Shown here piece by piece: positions 14,781 through 23,735 of a DNA stretch of 31,750 nucleotides (within the stretch, counting starts at the first letter, position 1; each line of letters opens with the position of its first letter). The DNA comes from Limiplasma sp964504385 (GTDB lineage Bacteria > Bacillota > Clostridia > Christensenellales > Aristaeellaceae), in contig CAZDEF010000028.1 in assembly GCA_964504385.1 (NCBI GenBank), positions 1-31,750 on the forward strand. The letters run 5' to 3'. Both the position numbers and the translations under genes were made by a program. The notes beneath the pieces were generated by a model. The model was not told the DNA's origin. It was given only the letters and a program-made list of their open reading frames with translations, and searched no databases.

Positions 14781-16932
14781 CCTGCACCTCCGGCCTAAAC
14801 CCCTCGTCCGCAGCGTTCAGCCAGCCCTCGTCGCAGCCATAGGCCAGGAACTCCCAATAATAAAGCTGCCAGTCTTCTCCCAGCATCTCGTTCAGCTCCG
14901 GATTGCACAGCAGGATCCAGCTTGGGGTGAAGAAATCATTCGCCGTGTGTCCCTCGTACATGCCTTCGTCGCAGAAGTATTCCAGCACGGTCTCTCGGTC
15001 ATCGCCGTATTCTTCCAGCAGCCATGGATAGTTGCGCACATAAACATCGTAGTTATACACCAATCCGACGTCATCGCCATAGTAATCAGCCGGACGATAG
15101 GAGGGATCCTCGAAGGTAAAGGCGATGCGCAGCGTTCCGTCCGCCTGGCGCTCCCCCTGCAGCAGCGTCCCGTTCAGGCAGACGGTGTCCGCAGCCGCAT
15201 CCGCGATCACCGCTTCGCCATACCACACGGCGTAGTTTTCTTCATCCGCCTCGCTGATCTGCTCATGCCGGCAGCTCTGCACCGTGCCTGTGCTCCACGG
15301 CAGGGTTTGAAAAAGCCATTCGTCATCCACCTGCGCATACATGGCGCGCAGGGTCAGGTTCACGCTTTCGGCGTTCTCCACCGCCGTGCTGTACAGCCAT
15401 TCGCTGCGTTCGGCGATAAACTGACGCAGCAGCTCCAGTTCGGCTTTTCGGTCGTAGGCATATACGCTGCGGGTGTACTGCTGCTGCGGCCAGAGCCTGT
15501 CGTTCATGCGGGCGGCGGCTTCAAGATGCGCCGCATATGCGTCCAGCGATCTCAGGTACTCTCCCTCGCCGTTTCCCAGCAGCACGTCCGTGATCAGCGG
15601 GTACAGCGTCTCGGCATACATTTCCCGGAACCGTTCAAAGAAGCCTTCGTCCTGATAAAACTCCGTCATCCAGCCGGACGCATCCTTGATGCCCACGCCA
15701 TGATCGTTCACGCCATTGCGCCAGTAGCGCCATGTCAGATCAAAATCCCACACCGGGCCGGCCCGGAAGCGCTCCGCGCCTGCGGGCAGCACAAAGAAGG
15801 AGGAGGAATAATGGAAGCCGCTGTCTGAATAGCTCAGCTCATACAGCAGCGCGGCACGCACAAAGCTGTCGATATCAAAGTAGCGCTCCATCGGCTCGTC
15901 GTTTGCCAGCCCCTGCCGCGCCGCTTCCATCTTCTCGCTCACATAGCGCACCATTGTCTGCGAGGCGTTGTCCGGATTTTTCAGCGCCATGATGGAACCA
16001 TCGCCCAGCGTGAACCAGCTGCGGTCGCTCAGCGTGCCCGTACCCTCCATCTCCAGCAGGTATGCGCCTGCGGCGGGGTCGTCCGTCTCCACAATATCCT
16101 GCACATAGTGGATCTCATTGCCATAGCCGTTTGTGCTCTGCGCCGCTTCCAGCCCGTCCAGATCATACTGGCCGACCTGCTCGTTCCATGTTTTGATCAG
16201 CCTATCGTAATCCTGCTCCTCCACGCGTCCCTGCCCGATCTCCACCTTCTCCGCCAGCAGATAGATGCCGCGGTATTCGCCGTCATAATACAGATCCACA
16301 TGTTCGGAACGGGAGGCCTCCTCCATGCCCAATTCCAGCGCCAGATCCAGCGACAGCTTGTTGCGCAGCAGGGTTTGATCCCACGCATCGGCCAGCAGCA
16401 CCCATGTGCGGTTCTTTTCGTCTGGGTCGCCGGTGTCCAGCAGATTGGCGCGACTTTCCAGCTTGAACTGATAAGGCTTTTTTTCGTTATACCAAGTGGA
16501 GTTGCCCCGTCCGCGCAGCTGGCGCAGATCGTCCGAATGATCCACACGCCCGTCTGCAGCGATCAGCGCCATGTGGCCGGTGGTGCGGTTGCTGTGCTTT
16601 TCGCAGTTTTCGATGTAGGCGCGGCCCTCATTCACCGAATCGTCGCTGGTGAGGAAGAGCGCGCGCAGGTTTTCGGACTGCATCACATAGAGCGGCTGCC
16701 CGTTCTCATCCTGCGTTTGCCACACGCCGTCCTCCTGCTCTTCGCGCTGCGGAAACAGGGTATCGAGCTGGGCAAATGCGGGCAGGAACAGCCAGCGTTC
16801 GCCGTCCAGCTCTGTGACGCGCACCTCCACCGTTCCGCCCGTCACCGGCAGCGCAAACCCTTGCGCCAGCGCCGCGCAGGGCAGCAGGCAGATCCACAGC
16901 GCCAGGGTCAGGATCCGTATCGTTCGTTTCAC
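14770..16932 (-). CDS. CotH6: secreted CotH-family protein kinase, sixth of the array
   Basis: This is the last and most divergent paralog, 720 residues. A signal peptide ends near AALA. The N-terminal region carries TELDGERWLFLPAFA (~40-54) and NCEKH (~109-113). Kinase-domain blocks are RGRGNSTW (~140-147), KKPYQFKLE (~151-159), HVDLYYDGEYRG (~211-222), EKVEIG (~228-233) and PVWDFD (~393-398), the probable metal-binding motif. The C-terminal module spans ~616-720. It lacks the NGGVNPxxGR insert present in the other five. The catalytic-loop Asp falls one position earlier (LSYSDSG, Asp370), so its activity is less certain. The start is GTG at 16930-16932, 14 bases after the CotH5 stop. The end overlaps the peptidase start. 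In Bacillus, CotH phosphorylates coat proteins; here the substrates are unknown. Confidence 0.88.
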   Translation of the reverse strand: MKRTIRILTLALWICLLPCAALAQGFALPVTGGTVEVRVTELDGERWLFLPAFAQLDTLFPQREEQEDGVWQTQDENGQPLYVMQSENLRALFLTSDDSVNEGRAYIENCEKHSNRTTGHMALIAADGRVDHSDDLRQLRGRGNSTWYNEKKPYQFKLESRANLLDTGDPDEKNRTWVLLADAWDQTLLRNKLSLDLALELGMEEASRSEHVDLYYDGEYRGIYLLAEKVEIGQGRVEEQDYDRLIKTWNEQVGQYDLDGLEAAQSTNGYGNEIHYVQDIVETDDPAAGAYLLEMEGTGTLSDRSWFTLGDGSIMALKNPDNASQTMVRYVSEKMEAARQGLANDEPMERYFDIDSFVRAALLYELSYSDSGFHYSSSFFVLPAGAERFRAGPVWDFDLTWRYWRNGVNDHGVGIKDASGWMTEFYQDEGFFERFREMYAETLYPLITDVLLGNGEGEYLRSLDAYAAHLEAAARMNDRLWPQQQYTRSVYAYDRKAELELLRQFIAERSEWLYSTAVENAESVNLTLRAMYAQVDDEWLFQTLPWSTGTVQSCRHEQISEADEENYAVWYGEAVIADAAADTVCLNGTLLQGERQADGTLRIAFTFEDPSYRPADYYGDDVGLVYNYDVYVRNYPWLLEEYGDDRETVLEYFCDEGMYEGHTANDFFTPSWILLCNPELNEMLGEDWQLYYWEFLAYGCDEGWLNAADEGFRPEVQDAL

Positions 16933-16946
16933 GTTGTCTCACTCTT

Positions 16947-19163
16947 TCACAGCGCGTCCGTCACATCGGGCCAGAAGCGCTCGTCCATGTTGTACAGCCA
17001 GCCTTCCTCAAAGCCGTAGGCGATGAATTCCCAGTAGTACAACTGCCAGTCCTCGCCCAGCATGTCCGCCAGATGCGGATTGTACAGCACCACTTCGCTG
17101 GGCTTGAAAAACGGATTGCCACGGTGCCCCAGATACATTCCTTCATCGCAGAAATACTCCATCACCGCCTGCGGATCATCACCGCAGATCTCCAACACCT
17201 GCGGTTCGCGCTGAATATAGAAATCGTACTGATAGACCAGCCCGATATCATCGCCGTAATAATCCACGGGGCGATAGGTGGGATCCTCGAATGTGAAGGC
17301 GATGCGCAGCGTTCCGTCCGGCTGGCGCTGCGTTTGCAGCTGCTGGCCGTTGACGATCACCACAGGGTCTTCAAAGGCATAGCCTTCCTCTGGGGCAATG
17401 ACGGCTTCCACAGCATACACGGCGTACTCCGTTTCGGTCGCTTCGGCGATCTGCTCGCTCTGGAAAGAGAGGACGCTGGCTTCGCTCCACGGCGGCAGCC
17501 AGAAATCCAGCTCGCTATCGGCGTAGCCATACATCACCCGCAGCATGATCTCGATGCCGTCCGCTCCCAGCGCTTCATTGGTGACCAGCACACGGTACAG
17601 CCAGTCGCCGCGCTCTGAAACGAAGCGTTTGAGCAGGTCGGTATTCTCCTCGTAGCTTTCCGCATACACAAGACTGCTGGCCCGCTTGATGTTCCAGCGT
17701 TTCAGGTTCATCCGGTTCGCCTGCTCGATCTCGCTGGTATAGCTGTCGATGGAGCGCAGGTATTCGCCCTGCTGATCGCCCAGCAGCACATCACGGATGA
17801 GCGGGTACATCTCCTGCTCATAGATGCGGCTCATCGCATCCGAAAACGCCTTGCACTGGTACAGCTCTGCCAGCCAGCCCGTGCGTTCCTTCAGCCCGCG
17901 CCCACCGGCGCGGGATCCGTCCGTAAGATACGACCACGCATTGTCAAAATCCCACGGCGGGCCCGGCTCGAAGCGGGTCTCCCCCGCTGGCAGGATGAAC
18001 CATGTGGACGACCATGAGAAGCTGTCCAGATTGCAGGAGAGTTCATCGATCAGCGCCAGCCTTGCGAAGGCGTCCACATTGAAATCATCCTCGATCGTCC
18101 GCCCGGTTTCAGGGTTGACGCCGCCGTTTTGAAGGGTGCGCCGGGCCTGCGTGAGGCATTCGCTGATGTAGCGCACCATGCTTTCGGAGGCATTTTCCGG
18201 ATTTTTCAGCGCAATGGTGGAGCCATCGTCCATCTGAAAATAGCAGCGGTCGGACAGCGTGCTGCCGTTGACGCTTTCCATTTCCAGCAGGTAAGCGCCC
18301 GCGCTGGTCAGGCTGGCATCCGCCACATTTTCCACATAGGTAAACCGGTTGCCGAAGCAGTTGGTCGCGCTGGCGACCGTGTGCAGATCCAGCTCGCTCT
18401 CGTTCCACGCATCCAGCAGCTTGTCGTAATCCACCTGCTCGATCCGCCCCTCGCCAATCTCCACCTTTTCCGCCAGCAGGTACAGCCCGCAGTATTCGCC
18501 GTCATAGTACAGATCCACATACTCGCTGCGGCTGCTGGAGCCAATGCCCATCTCCAGCCCCAGATCCAGCGCCAGCTTCGGGCGCAGGGCGGTGATATCC
18601 GTCGCCTGCGCCAGCAGCACCCATGTGCGGTTCTTTTCCGAAGGCTCGCCAGTCTTCAGCAGGTCGAGCCGGTTTTCCAGTTTGAACTGATACGGTTTCT
18701 TTTCCAGCATCCATGTGCCGTTCCCGCGCCCCCGGAGCTGGCGCAGGGGCTCCACCACGTCCACCCGGCCGTTGGTATCCACCACGGCAATGGTGCCTGT
18801 GGTCTCGTTCTGATGCCGTTCGCAGTTTTCAATGTAGGATCGTCCCTGCTGGACCGAATCTTCACTGAAAAGGAAGACCGTGCGCAGATTCTGCGACTGC
18901 ATCACATGCAGCAAAACGCCGTCCTTCTGCGCGCGGCGCACGCCTTCCTCATCCGCCTGTTCGTCCAGCCATTCCAGCCCCAGCTCGTTCGGGGCGGCAA
19001 AGGCGGGCAGAAACAGCCATTCTTCGCCGTCCAGCTCCACCGTGTCGATCTCCACCGTTCCATAGGTGGCCCGCAGCGAAAAGGACAGCGGCTGCGCATG
19101 CGCAACGCCCAGACAGAGAAGCCATCCTATCGCCAGCGCAAGCAGGCATTTCCAGCGTTTCAT
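16947..19163 (-). CDS. CotH5: secreted CotH-family protein kinase, fifth of the array
   Basis: This paralog has 738 residues, with a signal ending near VAHA. Blocks in order are VELDGEEWLFLPAFA (~42-56), NCERH (~113-117), RGRGNGTW (~144-151), KKPYQFKLE (~155-163), YVDLYYDGEYCG (~215-226), EKVEIG (~232-237), ELSCNLDSFSWSS (~374-386) and PPWDFD (~402-407). It then has an Ig-like segment with GYAFEDPVVIVNG and the C-terminal module DYYGDDIGLVY...EEGW. The segment LRPKL replaces LRNKL/LHNKL of most siblings, an Asn-to-Pro change within the kinase domain. It is most similar to CotH4, including the shared STLSDRC and GGVNP..G..IEDDFNVDAFARLALI stretches. The ATG at 19163 has GGAAGG 6 bases upstream; the ATG at 19169 abuts that site. 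Confidence 0.9.
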   Translation of the reverse strand: MKRWKCLLALAIGWLLCLGVAHAQPLSFSLRATYGTVEIDTVELDGEEWLFLPAFAAPNELGLEWLDEQADEEGVRRAQKDGVLLHVMQSQNLRTVFLFSEDSVQQGRSYIENCERHQNETTGTIAVVDTNGRVDVVEPLRQLRGRGNGTWMLEKKPYQFKLENRLDLLKTGEPSEKNRTWVLLAQATDITALRPKLALDLGLEMGIGSSSRSEYVDLYYDGEYCGLYLLAEKVEIGEGRIEQVDYDKLLDAWNESELDLHTVASATNCFGNRFTYVENVADASLTSAGAYLLEMESVNGSTLSDRCYFQMDDGSTIALKNPENASESMVRYISECLTQARRTLQNGGVNPETGRTIEDDFNVDAFARLALIDELSCNLDSFSWSSTWFILPAGETRFEPGPPWDFDNAWSYLTDGSRAGGRGLKERTGWLAELYQCKAFSDAMSRIYEQEMYPLIRDVLLGDQQGEYLRSIDSYTSEIEQANRMNLKRWNIKRASSLVYAESYEENTDLLKRFVSERGDWLYRVLVTNEALGADGIEIMLRVMYGYADSELDFWLPPWSEASVLSFQSEQIAEATETEYAVYAVEAVIAPEEGYAFEDPVVIVNGQQLQTQRQPDGTLRIAFTFEDPTYRPVDYYGDDIGLVYQYDFYIQREPQVLEICGDDPQAVMEYFCDEGMYLGHRGNPFFKPSEVVLYNPHLADMLGEDWQLYYWEFIAYGFEEGWLYNMDERFWPDVTDAL

Positions 19164-19180
19164 CCGCATCCTTCCTTTCG

Positions 19181-21400
19181 TTATTCTTCCAGCAGGCTCC
19201 ACACCTCGGGTTGATACGTCTGGCCCATATTGATCAGCCAGCCGTCATCGTAGCCATAGGAAAGGAACTCCCAGTAATAGTTCTGCCAGTCGGTGCCCAG
19301 CATTTCCTCCAGATAGCTGTTGTACAGCAGGATATCCGACGGGCAGAAGAAGGCGTTGCCCTTGTGGTTTTCGTACATGCCTTCATCGCAGAAATAGTCC
19401 ATCACGGCCTCGGGATCCTCGCCAGCGATCTCCAGCACCTCGGGGTGATTCTGGATGTACACATCGTAGTTATAGATCAGGCCGATATCTTCGCCATAGT
19501 AATCCACCGGCCGGTAGGATGGATCCTCAAAGCCGATCAGCAGGCGCATGCGCCCATCCTCCATCCGTTCGGCTTCCATTTCCACGCCGTTGACAATGGC
19601 GGTCATGCCTTCAAATGCCATGCCCTCCCGCGGCTCAAAGATCATCTCCACCTGCCAGATGCCGTACGTTTCCTCAGTGGCTTTCTGCCAGACGGCGCTT
19701 TCATAGCTGACCAGCTGCACATCGCTCCACGGGATCACGCGGATATCCAGCCCGTTCTGCGGGTGGCCCCAGATGACCTCGAAGCTCAGCTCCACGCCGT
19801 CCGCGCCGCTTTCGTGCTCCTGCACGATCACGCGGTGAAGCCATTCGCTGCGTTGGGTGATGAACTGCTCCAGCAGCGCCAGCTCCTCCTCGCGGTCTTC
19901 GCCGTACACCAACCGGCCGTCCGGCACGGTGGCCCACAGAAAGCTGTTGAGGTACGCCGACTGCTCGATCTCCTGCGCATACGCACGGATGGGCCGCAGA
20001 TACTTCCCTTCGTTTTCGCCCAGCAGGATCTGCGTGATCATGGGGTAGAGCTCGTCGCGGTAGATCTCATACATGCGGTCGGAAAACGCTTTGCACCGGT
20101 AGAAGTCCGGCAGCCAGCCCGTTTTGTCCTTCACGCCCACGGCGTTGGCGTTCTTGCCGCTGGTCAGGTAGCGCCATGCCAGATCAAAGTCCCACGCGGG
20201 GCCGGGTTCAAACCGGTCGGATTCCTGCGGCAGCACAAACCATGTGGATGACCATGCAAAGCCGTCCAGATTGTAGGCCAGCTCATTGATGAGCGCAAGG
20301 CGCGCAAACGCGTCCACATTGAAATCATCCTCGATGGATTGCCCGCTGTCCGGGTTCACGCCGCCGTTTTGCAGGGTGGCGCGGGCAGCGGTGAGCTTGT
20401 CGGAAATGTAGCGCACCATCGCTTCGCTGGCGTTTTCCGGGTTTTTCAGCGCCACGGTGGATCCATCCCCCATGCGAAACCAGCACCGGTCGCTCAGCGT
20501 GCTGCCGTTCGGGCTTTCCATTTCCAGCATGTATGCGCCGGCGTTCAGCCAGTCGCTGTCCTGCAGGCCCTGAATGTAGGTAAACACATTTCCGCTGCTG
20601 TTAACAGCATTGCCTACACTCAGTGATCGCAGATCACTGATCCCGGCGTTTTGGTTCCATTCCTCGATCAGGTCATCGTAATCGCGGCCTTCGACCCGGC
20701 CCGTGCCGATCTCCACCTTTTCCGCCAGCAGGTAGGTGCCGCGGTAGTCGCCATCGTAGTACAGATCCACAAATTCGCTGTGCGAAGTGTTCTCCATGCC
20801 CAGCTCCAGCCCCAGATCCAGCGCCAGCTTGTTGTGCAGCATGGTGCCGTCGGTGGCTTCGGCCAACAAGACCCATGTACGGTTTCTTTCGGCGGTGTCG
20901 CCGGTGCCCAGCAGATCCACCTTTTCCTCCAGCTTGATCTGATAGGGGCGCTTGGGGTGATGCCATGTGCCGTTGCCGCGCCCGCGGATCTGCCTGAGAT
21001 CGCCCGCGTAGCTGAGCGTTCCGTCCTCCGCCACCAGTGCAATGCTGCCAGTGGTACGGTTTTCGTGCTTCTCGCAATTCTCCACATACGCGCGGCCTTC
21101 GTTCTCGGGGTCGTCGCTCATCAGGAACAGCGCCCGCAGATTGGCCGACTGCAGGATATAGAGAGGCTCGCCGTTTTCATCCACAACAGCCCATACTCCA
21201 TCGCCCATGTCCCCCGCGCCGGGGAACAGCGCCGCCCGATCGGCAAAGGCAGGCAGGAACAGCCACTGCTGCTCCCACAGCTCTTTGGTTTCAATGCTCA
21301 CGCTCCCGCTGCCCACGGGCAACTCCACGGTCTGCGCCTGCGCGGTGCAGGCCAGCGCCAGCAGCAGCGCCAGCGCGGCGATCATCCAGTATCGTTTCAA
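19181..21400 (-). CDS. CotH4: secreted CotH-family protein kinase, fourth of the array
   Basis: This paralog has 739 residues, with a signal ending near AQAQ. Blocks are QQWLFLPAFA (~44-53), NCEKH (~108-112), RGRGNGTW (~139-146), KRPYQIKLE (~150-158), FVDLYYDGDYRG (~210-221), EKVEIG (~227-232), ELAYNLDGFAWSS (~373-385) and PAWDFD (~401-406). The C-terminal module runs from DYYGEDIGLIY to DDGW and ends LLEE. The TTG at 21398-21400 is chosen because AAAGGAGG lies 9 bases upstream. The ATG at 21422-21424 overlaps the CotH3 stop but lies upstream of that ribosome binding site, so it would have no site of its own in the right place. The kinase blocks look complete apart from the Ser at the usual Asn position shared by all six. 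Confidence 0.9.
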   Translation of the reverse strand: MKRYWMIAALALLLALACTAQAQTVELPVGSGSVSIETKELWEQQWLFLPAFADRAALFPGAGDMGDGVWAVVDENGEPLYILQSANLRALFLMSDDPENEGRAYVENCEKHENRTTGSIALVAEDGTLSYAGDLRQIRGRGNGTWHHPKRPYQIKLEEKVDLLGTGDTAERNRTWVLLAEATDGTMLHNKLALDLGLELGMENTSHSEFVDLYYDGDYRGTYLLAEKVEIGTGRVEGRDYDDLIEEWNQNAGISDLRSLSVGNAVNSSGNVFTYIQGLQDSDWLNAGAYMLEMESPNGSTLSDRCWFRMGDGSTVALKNPENASEAMVRYISDKLTAARATLQNGGVNPDSGQSIEDDFNVDAFARLALINELAYNLDGFAWSSTWFVLPQESDRFEPGPAWDFDLAWRYLTSGKNANAVGVKDKTGWLPDFYRCKAFSDRMYEIYRDELYPMITQILLGENEGKYLRPIRAYAQEIEQSAYLNSFLWATVPDGRLVYGEDREEELALLEQFITQRSEWLHRVIVQEHESGADGVELSFEVIWGHPQNGLDIRVIPWSDVQLVSYESAVWQKATEETYGIWQVEMIFEPREGMAFEGMTAIVNGVEMEAERMEDGRMRLLIGFEDPSYRPVDYYGEDIGLIYNYDVYIQNHPEVLEIAGEDPEAVMDYFCDEGMYENHKGNAFFCPSDILLYNSYLEEMLGTDWQNYYWEFLSYGYDDGWLINMGQTYQPEVWSLLEE

Positions 21401-21420
21401 AGGCGGTTGCCTCCTTTGCG

Positions 21421-23715
21421 TCATTCAGCCGCATCCACGCATGTCAGCGCGAAGTGCCTGTCCACATTGCGCATCCAGCCTTCCTCCCAGCCGCAGAAGG
21501 AAAACTCCCAGTAATACAGATCCCAGTCCGTGCCCAGCACGCCCAGCAGCTCCGGGTTATAGGCCAGCACCTCGCTGGGGCGGAAGAAGGCGTTGCCCAT
21601 CTGATCCTCATACATGCCATCATCGCAGAAGTACGTCATCAGCCCCTCCGGATCCTCTTCATACTGCGCGGCGATCTCGGGATAATTCTGCGCATACACG
21701 TCCGGATCGTAGAACAGACCGATGTCCTCGCCCCAGTAATCCACCGGCCGGTAGGACGGATCTTCAAACACGGCATAGAGATACACCATGCCGTCCTGCG
21801 CCACCTGCGCATCCACGGGCGTGCCGTTGAGGGTGACGGTCGGCGCGTCGAACGCATAGCCCGCCTCCGGCTCGAGCCATACCTGAAGCGCCCATGTGGC
21901 GTAGTCCTCCTCCGTGGCCTCGGTCAGCTGTTCGCAGGTCGCGGCGTACACGGACACATGGTTCCACGGGCACGCATACACCTTCAGCGTATCCTGCACA
22001 TGCAGGTATCCGGCATAGGCCCACAGGGTGATCTCGTTTTCGCCGTCTGTCACAGCATCGTAAAGCCAAGCATTGCGCTCCCGGATGAACTGCTCCAGCA
22101 GATCGACCTCTTCTGCGGGCGTGTCGCCATAAATATGGTAGGAATAGATCTCGCAGTCCCACAGCACATCGTTCATGGCGCGCGAGACGGCGATCTCATC
22201 GGCATATTCCCGCAGGGGACGCAGGTAGGTTCCCTTCTGTCCGCCCAGCAGGATATCCGTAACGATGGGATACAGCTCTTCCTGATAGATGCGCCGCATG
22301 GCCGCCATGAATTCCGGGCAGCGGTAGAATTCGGTATGCCAGCCCGTCTGATCCTTCACGCCCATGCCTCCGCCGTTTACCCCCTTCTGAAAATAGCGCC
22401 ACGCCAGATCAAAGTCCCACGCGGGGCCGGGGCGGAAGCGGGTCTCGCCCGCCGGCAGGATGAACCACGAGGAGGAATAATAGTAACTATCGGTGTTGTA
22501 GGCCAGTTCATTGAGCAGCAGCAGCCGCGCGAACGCTTCCACATCGAAATCATCGGAAAGGGTGCGGCCGTTGTCAGGGTTCACGCCGCCATTCTGCAGT
22601 GTGCGGCGTGCCTCGATCAGGCGTTCGCTCACATAGCGCATCATGTTTTCGGATGGATTTTCAGGATTCTTTGCGGCGATCACGCTGCCGTCCTCCATGC
22701 GCAGGTAGCACCGGTCGCTCAGCGTGTTGCCTTCGTGCTCCATTTCCATCACAAAGGCGCCCACGGCGGGATCCTCCGCTTCAGCCACGCCCTGAATGTA
22801 GGTAAAATCCGTGCCGTACTTCGTCTGCGCAACGCCCACCTCCAGCTGTTCCATGTCGGCGATCCCCGCGGATCCGTTCCAGATCTCCATCATCTCGTCG
22901 TAATCCGTCACTTCAATGCGTCCTTCGCCCACCTCTACCTTTTCGGTCAGCAGGTAGGCGCCGCGGTATTCGCCGTCGTAATACAGATCCACATGCTCGG
23001 AAAACGGTGTTTCGGATATGCCCAGTTCTAGCGCCAGATCCATCGTCACGCGGTTGCGCAGCAGGCTTCCATCGGAGGTTTCCGCCAGCAGCACCCATGT
23101 GCGGTTCCGCTCGGATCGGTCGCCGGTCAGCAGCAGATCGGCCTTATCTTCCAGCTTGAACTGATAGGGCTTCTTTTCGCGCTGCCATGTATAGTTGCCG
23201 CGTCCGCGCAGCTGGCGCAGTCCTCCGGCGTGATCCACCGTGCCATCCGGGCTGACGATGGTGACAGAGCCGGTGGTGCGGTTGACGTGGCGCTCACAGT
23301 TTTCGATATAGGCCCGCCCATGCTCCACCGGATCCGCGCTGAACAGAAACAACGCGCGCACATTGGCGGATCGCATCACCCGCAGGGGCAGCTCCGTTCC
23401 GTCCGCACACACGGCCCGACCGCAGACCGCGCCGTTTTCCTGCGCCGCAGGCTGCCACTGCACCGCTTCGCCGTTCAGGCTCAGGTTCAGCTCGTCCGCA
23501 TCGGCAAAGGCGGGCAGGAACAGCCACAGCGTGCCGTCGATGCTGGTGGCGTACACATCCAGCGTCGCACCTTCTGCCCGCACTTCGGCCTTCAGCGCGG
23601 AAACCGCCACCGCGCTTTCCGCTTCTTCCTCCCAAATGGCTTCCTCCGCCGCAGCGGACGCAGCCAGCAGGCACAGCGCCGCCAGCAGCGCAAGAATCTT
23701 CCACAGATGCTTCAT
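21421..23715 (-). CDS. CotH3: secreted CotH-family protein kinase, third of the array
   Basis: This is the longest copy at 764 residues. A signal ends near ASAAA, and an acidic spacer (EEAIWEEEAES, ~24-34) is not seen in the others. Blocks are TLWLFLPAFA (~62-71), NCERH (~139-143), RGRGNYTW (~170-177), KKPYQFKLE (~181-189), HVDLYYDGEYRG (~241-252), EKVEVG (~258-263), ELAYNTDSYYYSS (~403-415) and PAWDFD (~431-436). The Ig-like segment has GYAFDAPTVTLNG. The C-terminal module runs from DYWGEDIGLFY to EEGW, but the final ~15 residues (ALTCVDAAE at the end) differ from the siblings. The ATG at 23715 has AAAGGAA about 9 bases upstream and lies 20 bases after the CotH2 stop. Confidence 0.9.
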   Translation of the reverse strand: MKHLWKILALLAALCLLAASAAAEEAIWEEEAESAVAVSALKAEVRAEGATLDVYATSIDGTLWLFLPAFADADELNLSLNGEAVQWQPAAQENGAVCGRAVCADGTELPLRVMRSANVRALFLFSADPVEHGRAYIENCERHVNRTTGSVTIVSPDGTVDHAGGLRQLRGRGNYTWQREKKPYQFKLEDKADLLLTGDRSERNRTWVLLAETSDGSLLRNRVTMDLALELGISETPFSEHVDLYYDGEYRGAYLLTEKVEVGEGRIEVTDYDEMMEIWNGSAGIADMEQLEVGVAQTKYGTDFTYIQGVAEAEDPAVGAFVMEMEHEGNTLSDRCYLRMEDGSVIAAKNPENPSENMMRYVSERLIEARRTLQNGGVNPDNGRTLSDDFDVEAFARLLLLNELAYNTDSYYYSSSWFILPAGETRFRPGPAWDFDLAWRYFQKGVNGGGMGVKDQTGWHTEFYRCPEFMAAMRRIYQEELYPIVTDILLGGQKGTYLRPLREYADEIAVSRAMNDVLWDCEIYSYHIYGDTPAEEVDLLEQFIRERNAWLYDAVTDGENEITLWAYAGYLHVQDTLKVYACPWNHVSVYAATCEQLTEATEEDYATWALQVWLEPEAGYAFDAPTVTLNGTPVDAQVAQDGMVYLYAVFEDPSYRPVDYWGEDIGLFYDPDVYAQNYPEIAAQYEEDPEGLMTYFCDDGMYEDQMGNAFFRPSEVLAYNPELLGVLGTDWDLYYWEFSFCGWEEGWMRNVDRHFALTCVDAAE

Positions 23716-23735
23716 TGTGCAGCGTTCCTTTCCGT

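Noticed and set aside
21037..23031. Very long open frame on the plus strand opposite the CotH genes
   Set aside because: It lies wholly antisense to CotH3 and CotH4, whose signal peptides, motifs and ribosome binding sites are clear. Its translation has no recognisable domain. GC-rich codon use on one strand readily leaves open frames on the other.
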